NCBI RefSeq assembly: GCF_029945965.1
Contig: NZ_JAQSDO010000015.1
Coordinates: 995,952-1,059,951 of the forward strand
DNA from: Thermomonas sp.
GTDB taxonomy: Bacteria; Pseudomonadota; Gammaproteobacteria; Xanthomonadales; Xanthomonadaceae
DNA length: 64,000 nt
Reading direction: 5' to 3'
Shown here: positions 60,793 through 64,000 of the stretch, piece by piece
Layout of the letters: each line of letters opens with the position of its first letter
Numbering within the stretch: position 1 is the first letter of the stretch
Position numbers and translations under genes: made by a program
The notes under the pieces: generated by a model
What the model was told of the DNA's origin: nothing
The model's database searches: none
What the model saw: only the letters and a program-made list of their open reading frames with translations

Positions 60793-62403
60793 TCACGCGA
60801 GCGAGGCGTAAGCGACCGCGTGCGGAGGAAAATCCAGGGCGCCATCGCCCACTGCAGCCGGTGTGACGCCTGGTACATCCAGCATCGCCGTGATGGCGGG
60901 TGGCTGCCACGCGATGCGATCCGCCGACAGATTGAAGGCGACCAGCAGGCGCAGGCCATCCTGCTCACGCACGAACGCCAGCAATGGCTCCGGCGCGTCA
61001 AGGAACGCAATCGAACCGGTCACCAGCACCGGCTGCGTCTTGCGCCAGTGCAGGAATGCGCGCACCGCATTGAGGACGGAGTCTTCGCGAACATCCTGCA
61101 AAGCCACGTTGCGTTCATGGTGCGCTTCCGGAACCGGCAGCCATGGCGTCGCATCGCTGAAGCCGGCGTGGTCGGAGCCATCCCAGGGCATCGGCGTGCG
61201 GCAACCGTCGCGGCCCTTGAAGCTCGGCCAGAACACTTTGCCGTAGGGATCCTGCAGCGCTTCAAAGGGCACGTCGGCTTCCGGCAGCCCGAGTTCCTCG
61301 CCCTGGTACAGGCAGACGGAGCCACGCAGCGAACAGACCAATGCGACGAGCTGCGCGGCCAGCGCGTCACTTGCCTGCGCGCCACCCCAGCGCGTCACCG
61401 CGCGTTGCACATCGTGGTTGGAAATCGCCCAGCATGGCCAGCCTTCGGTCATGCGCGCTTCCAGCGCTTCCACGGTCGAGCGGATGTAGGCGCCACTGCA
61501 ATTCTCGGTCAACAATTCGAAACTGTAGCCCATGTGCAGGCGCTGGTCGTTGCAGTATTCGGCAGTGGTCGCCAATGAATCTTCGGAGGAGATTTCGCCG
61601 AGTGCACCGATGTCGGGATAGCGATCCAGCAATGCTCGCAGGTCTTCGAGGAACTTCAGGTTCTCTGGCTGCGTGTTGTTGTAATGGTGGTACTGGAAGG
61701 CATATGGATTGTCGGGGCTGAAGCCCCGGCCCACGCGTAGTTCCGGCGGCTTGGGCGGATTGTCGCGCAGTTGCGCGTCATGGAAGCAGAAGTTGATCGC
61801 ATCCAGGCGGAAGCCATCCACGCCACGATCCAGCCAGAACTTCACGTTGTCGAGCTGCGCGGCCTGCACGTCCGGGTTATGGAAATTCAGGTCCGGCTGT
61901 GACGACAGGAAGTTGTGCAGGTAGTACTGGCCGCGCCGCGGTTCCCACTTCCAGGCCACGCCACCGAACAGCGATAGCCAGTTGTTGGGTGGCGCGCCGT
62001 CGGCTTTCGCATCGGCCCATACGAACCAGTCGGCCTTCGGGTTATCGCGGTTCTCGCGGCTTTCCTGGAACCATGAATGCGCTTCTGAGCAGTGGCTGAC
62101 CACCTGGTCGATCATCACCTTCAGGCCCAGCGCATGCGCCTTCGCCAGCAATTGATCGAAATCGTCCAGGCTGCCGAACAGCGGGTCGACATCGCGATAG
62201 TCGGCGATGTCGTAACCGAAGTCCGCCATCGGCGACTTGAAGAATGGCGAGATCCAGATCGCGTCCACGCCAAGGCTGGCGACGTAACCCAGCCTGTTGA
62301 CGATACCCGGCAGGTCGCCGACACCATCGGCATTGGTGTCGAGGAAACTGCGTGGATATATCTGGTACACGACAGCGCCGCGCCACCATCTTTTCGAAGT
62401 CAT
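60793..62403 (-). CDS. GH13 alpha-glucosidase (oligo-1,6/maltase type)
   Basis: A 536-residue GH13 enzyme. Conserved regions are seen in order: MIDQVVSHCSEAHSWF, GVDGFRLDAINFCFHD (nucleophile Asp), IGALGEISSEDSLATT (acid/base Glu) and AISNHDVQRAVTRWGG. WWRGAVVYQIYPRSFLDTNA opens it. No signal peptide, so it is cytoplasmic and probably splits imported maltose or isomaltose. I use the ATG at 62403; ATGs at 62418 and a start at 62457 are also in frame. It is divergent from the MFS gene. Confidence 0.92.
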   Translation of the reverse strand: MTSKRWWRGAVVYQIYPRSFLDTNADGVGDLPGIVNRLGYVASLGVDAIWISPFFKSPMADFGYDIADYRDVDPLFGSLDDFDQLLAKAHALGLKVMIDQVVSHCSEAHSWFQESRENRDNPKADWFVWADAKADGAPPNNWLSLFGGVAWKWEPRRGQYYLHNFLSSQPDLNFHNPDVQAAQLDNVKFWLDRGVDGFRLDAINFCFHDAQLRDNPPKPPELRVGRGFSPDNPYAFQYHHYNNTQPENLKFLEDLRALLDRYPDIGALGEISSEDSLATTAEYCNDQRLHMGYSFELLTENCSGAYIRSTVEALEARMTEGWPCWAISNHDVQRAVTRWGGAQASDALAAQLVALVCSLRGSVCLYQGEELGLPEADVPFEALQDPYGKVFWPSFKGRDGCRTPMPWDGSDHAGFSDATPWLPVPEAHHERNVALQDVREDSVLNAVRAFLHWRKTQPVLVTGSIAFLDAPEPLLAFVREQDGLRLLVAFNLSADRIAWQPPAITAMLDVPGVTPAAVGDGALDFPPHAVAYASLA

Positions 62404-62487
62404 TCCCGCCCCGGGCATTCCTGCAACCAGCCACGAATATGCCGCGCCTGGTGTCACTTGCGGCGTGATTGCCCCGTGCGTGTGCGG

Positions 62488-62501
62488 TGAATACGTTTAC
62501 A
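62488..62501 (+). promoter_or_regulatory. LacI-type operator candidate in the GH13/MFS divergent promoter
   Basis: TGAATACGTTTACA, near-identical to the site at 58409-58422. It lies between the divergent GH13 and MFS genes. A second inverted repeat, AAACG-ACA-CGTTT, lies at 62518-62530 and may belong to the same control region. Confidence 0.55.
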
Positions 62502-62611
62502 TCCGCGTGATATGCCGAAACGACACGTTTATTGCCGCGCTGCATCACGCGTGGGCTGCGTCACTGCGGCACACTCCGGGCACTGAACCGTCACCTGCAT
62601 GCGAGGCAACA

Positions 62612-64000
62612 ATGGCGTCGACCACGCTGACCCAAAAGCCGCAACTGTCGTTCTGGCAGATCTGGAACATGTGCTTCGGCTTCCTCGGTATCCAGTTCGG
62701 ATTCGCGCTGCAGAACGCCAATGTCAGTCGAATCTTCCAGACGCTCGGCGCGAGCATGGACGACATCCCGATGTTGTGGATCGCAGCGCCGCTGACCGGG
62801 CTGATCGTGCAGCCGATCATCGGCTACCTGTCGGATCGCACATGGACCGGGCTCGGCCGCCGCCGCCCGTATTTCCTGGTTGGCGCGGTGCTTGCCTCGC
62901 TGGCCCTGTTCGCATTCCCGAACGTGCCGGTATTGTGGATCGCCGCCGGCATGCTGTGGGTGCTGGACGCGTCGATCAATATTTCGATGGAACCGTTCCG
63001 CGCCTTCGTCGGTGACCAGCTCTCGCCCGCGCAACGACCAAGCGGGTATGCGATGCAAAGTTTCTTCATCGGCGTCGGTTCGGTGGTCGCCAGCATGCTG
63101 CCATTCCTGCTGGAAAAAGTCGGGGTTGCGAATACCGCGGAGCCCGGCCATGTGCCGGACACGGTGCGCTACGCGTTCTACGCCGGTGGCGTTGTGCTGC
63201 TGGCGGCGATCGGCTGGACGGTGCTGCGCACGCGCGAATATTCGCCGCAACAGCTGGCCAGCTTCGATGATTGCCAACCGGACACACCGGCTCGCACGCC
63301 GCCGCTGCAGCCGGTCAACCGCAACACGCTCGGCATCGGCTGCCTGCTCGTCGGCTTGTTCGCGGTGTTCGCGATCCGGCAGTTCGAACTGGACAAGCAG
63401 CTCTACATCCTGGCCGGCGGTATCGCCGCGTATGGCCTGGCCCTTCTGGCAAGCGGCATCGCGCGTGGACACGGCATGTTCGCCACGATCATGCATGACA
63501 TGCATGCGATGCCGACCACCATGCGCCAGCTCGCGGTGGTGCAATTTTTTTCGTGGTTCGCACTGTTCGCGATGTGGATCTACACCACCGCCGCGGTCAC
63601 TGAAGTCCACTTCGACAGCACCGACACCGCATCGGTCGCCTACAACGAAGGCGCGAACTGGGTCGGCGTATTGTTCGCCGGCTACAACGGCTTCGCAGCG
63701 CTGGCCGCGATCGTGATCCCGGTGATGGTGCGCAAGTGGGGATTGCGCTTGAGCCACTTGTTCAACACCACGCTGGGCGGCCTGGGACTGCTATCGATGT
63801 TGTGGATCCGCGACCCGCACATGCTGATGTTGTCGATGGTCGGGGTAGGTTTTGCCTGGGCCTCGATCCTGTCGCTGCCGTATGCGCTGCTGTCGGACAG
63901 CGTGCCCGCCGGGAAGATGGGCATCTACATGGGCATCTTCAATTTCTTCATCGTGATTCCGCAACTGGTCGCGGCCAGCCTGCTTGGCCTGCTGCTGAAA
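62612..64000 (+). CDS. MFS sugar transporter (maltose/sucrose-type), cut by the window end
   Basis: The ATG at 62612 opens a frame that runs unbroken to base 64000 (463 codons). It begins with QLSFWQIWNMCFGFLGIQFG and has many membrane helices. QPIIGYLSDRTWTGLGRRRP holds the MFS DRxxxRxGRR loop, and ISMEPFRAFVGDQLSPAQRP follows. This is the glycoside-cation symporter branch (SLC45-like), common beside xanthomonad maltose genes. It likely brings maltose across the inner membrane for the GH13 enzyme. The C-terminus is missing. Confidence 0.9.
   Translation, partial: MASTTLTQKPQLSFWQIWNMCFGFLGIQFGFALQNANVSRIFQTLGASMDDIPMLWIAAPLTGLIVQPIIGYLSDRTWTGLGRRRPYFLVGAVLASLALFAFPNVPVLWIAAGMLWVLDASINISMEPFRAFVGDQLSPAQRPSGYAMQSFFIGVGSVVASMLPFLLEKVGVANTAEPGHVPDTVRYAFYAGGVVLLAAIGWTVLRTREYSPQQLASFDDCQPDTPARTPPLQPVNRNTLGIGCLLVGLFAVFAIRQFELDKQLYILAGGIAAYGLALLASGIARGHGMFATIMHDMHAMPTTMRQLAVVQFFSWFALFAMWIYTTAAVTEVHFDSTDTASVAYNEGANWVGVLFAGYNGFAALAAIVIPVMVRKWGLRLSHLFNTTLGGLGLLSMLWIRDPHMLMLSMVGVGFAWASILSLPYALLSDSVPAGKMGIYMGIFNFFIVIPQLVAASLLGLLLK

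Noticed and set aside
60744-61010. An N-terminal extension of the GH97 protein
   Set aside because: It overlaps the end of the GH13 gene, has no family likeness, and the signal peptide starts at 60743 with a proper ribosome site.

Overview
The window is a GC-rich chromosome segment from a gammaproteobacterium, most likely of the Xanthomonadaceae/Rhodanobacteraceae group. Pointers to this are the gene orders tsaE-nnrDE/queG, panD-panC-panB-folK-pcnB and dapA-bamC, the Entner-Doudoroff run zwf-pgl-edd-glk-eda, and a maltose-type TonB receptor with GH97/GH13 enzymes and inner-membrane sugar carriers. The genus cannot be fixed from the sequence alone.

1-7.25 kb is a core block: tsaE (cut by the window edge), nnrDE, queG, pantothenate synthesis (panB, panC, panD), folK and pcnB. 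At 7.39 kb lies a tRNA-Glu(CTC) gene. Its 3' end recurs, degraded, at 16.70-16.75 kb, and an integrase remnant sits just inside the tRNA. I read 7.44-16.75 kb as an old tRNA-integrated island, now decaying. It carries a small acidic protein, an HU-like protein, a broken cation-efflux gene, a badly broken PQQ-dependent dehydrogenase, an intact DUF2231 membrane protein plus sorbosone-dehydrogenase-type lipoprotein, a TonB receptor of the YncD/PqqU (PQQ uptake) type, and a Na+/H+ antiporter.

16.9-32 kb is a second accessory stretch: a ribosome-hibernation-type protein, a tandem SpoIIAA/STAS-like protein, a GNAT acetyltransferase, an acetate kinase remnant, phosphoketolase, and a complete N-type ATPase operon (atpDCQRBEFAG). 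A broken glycoamylase gene, a Crp-family regulator and an internally deleted IS3-family element follow. The theme is an alternative energy module: phosphoketolase makes acetyl-phosphate, and the N-ATPase is a second ion-translocating ATPase.

32.1-36.8 kb returns to core genes: fdxA, a bamC-like lipoprotein gene, dapA, gcvR, bcp and phoH. At 36.9-44.4 kb a small XRE regulator precedes six genes for a hydrogenase-4/complex-I-like membrane complex. Its large subunit lacks the [NiFe] cysteines, which places it among the poorly understood Ehr (energy-converting-hydrogenase-related) complexes. thiD, an alpha/beta hydrolase, fabB and fabA follow.

48.1-64 kb is a sugar module: the Entner-Doudoroff operon, a sodium/sugar symporter, a large TonB receptor, a GH97 enzyme, a GH13 alpha-glucosidase and an MFS sugar carrier that runs off the end. 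Two near-identical operator-like palindromes lie upstream of the TonB receptor and in the GH13/MFS divergent promoter, suggesting one LacI-type regulator. No CRISPR array or rRNA gene was seen.
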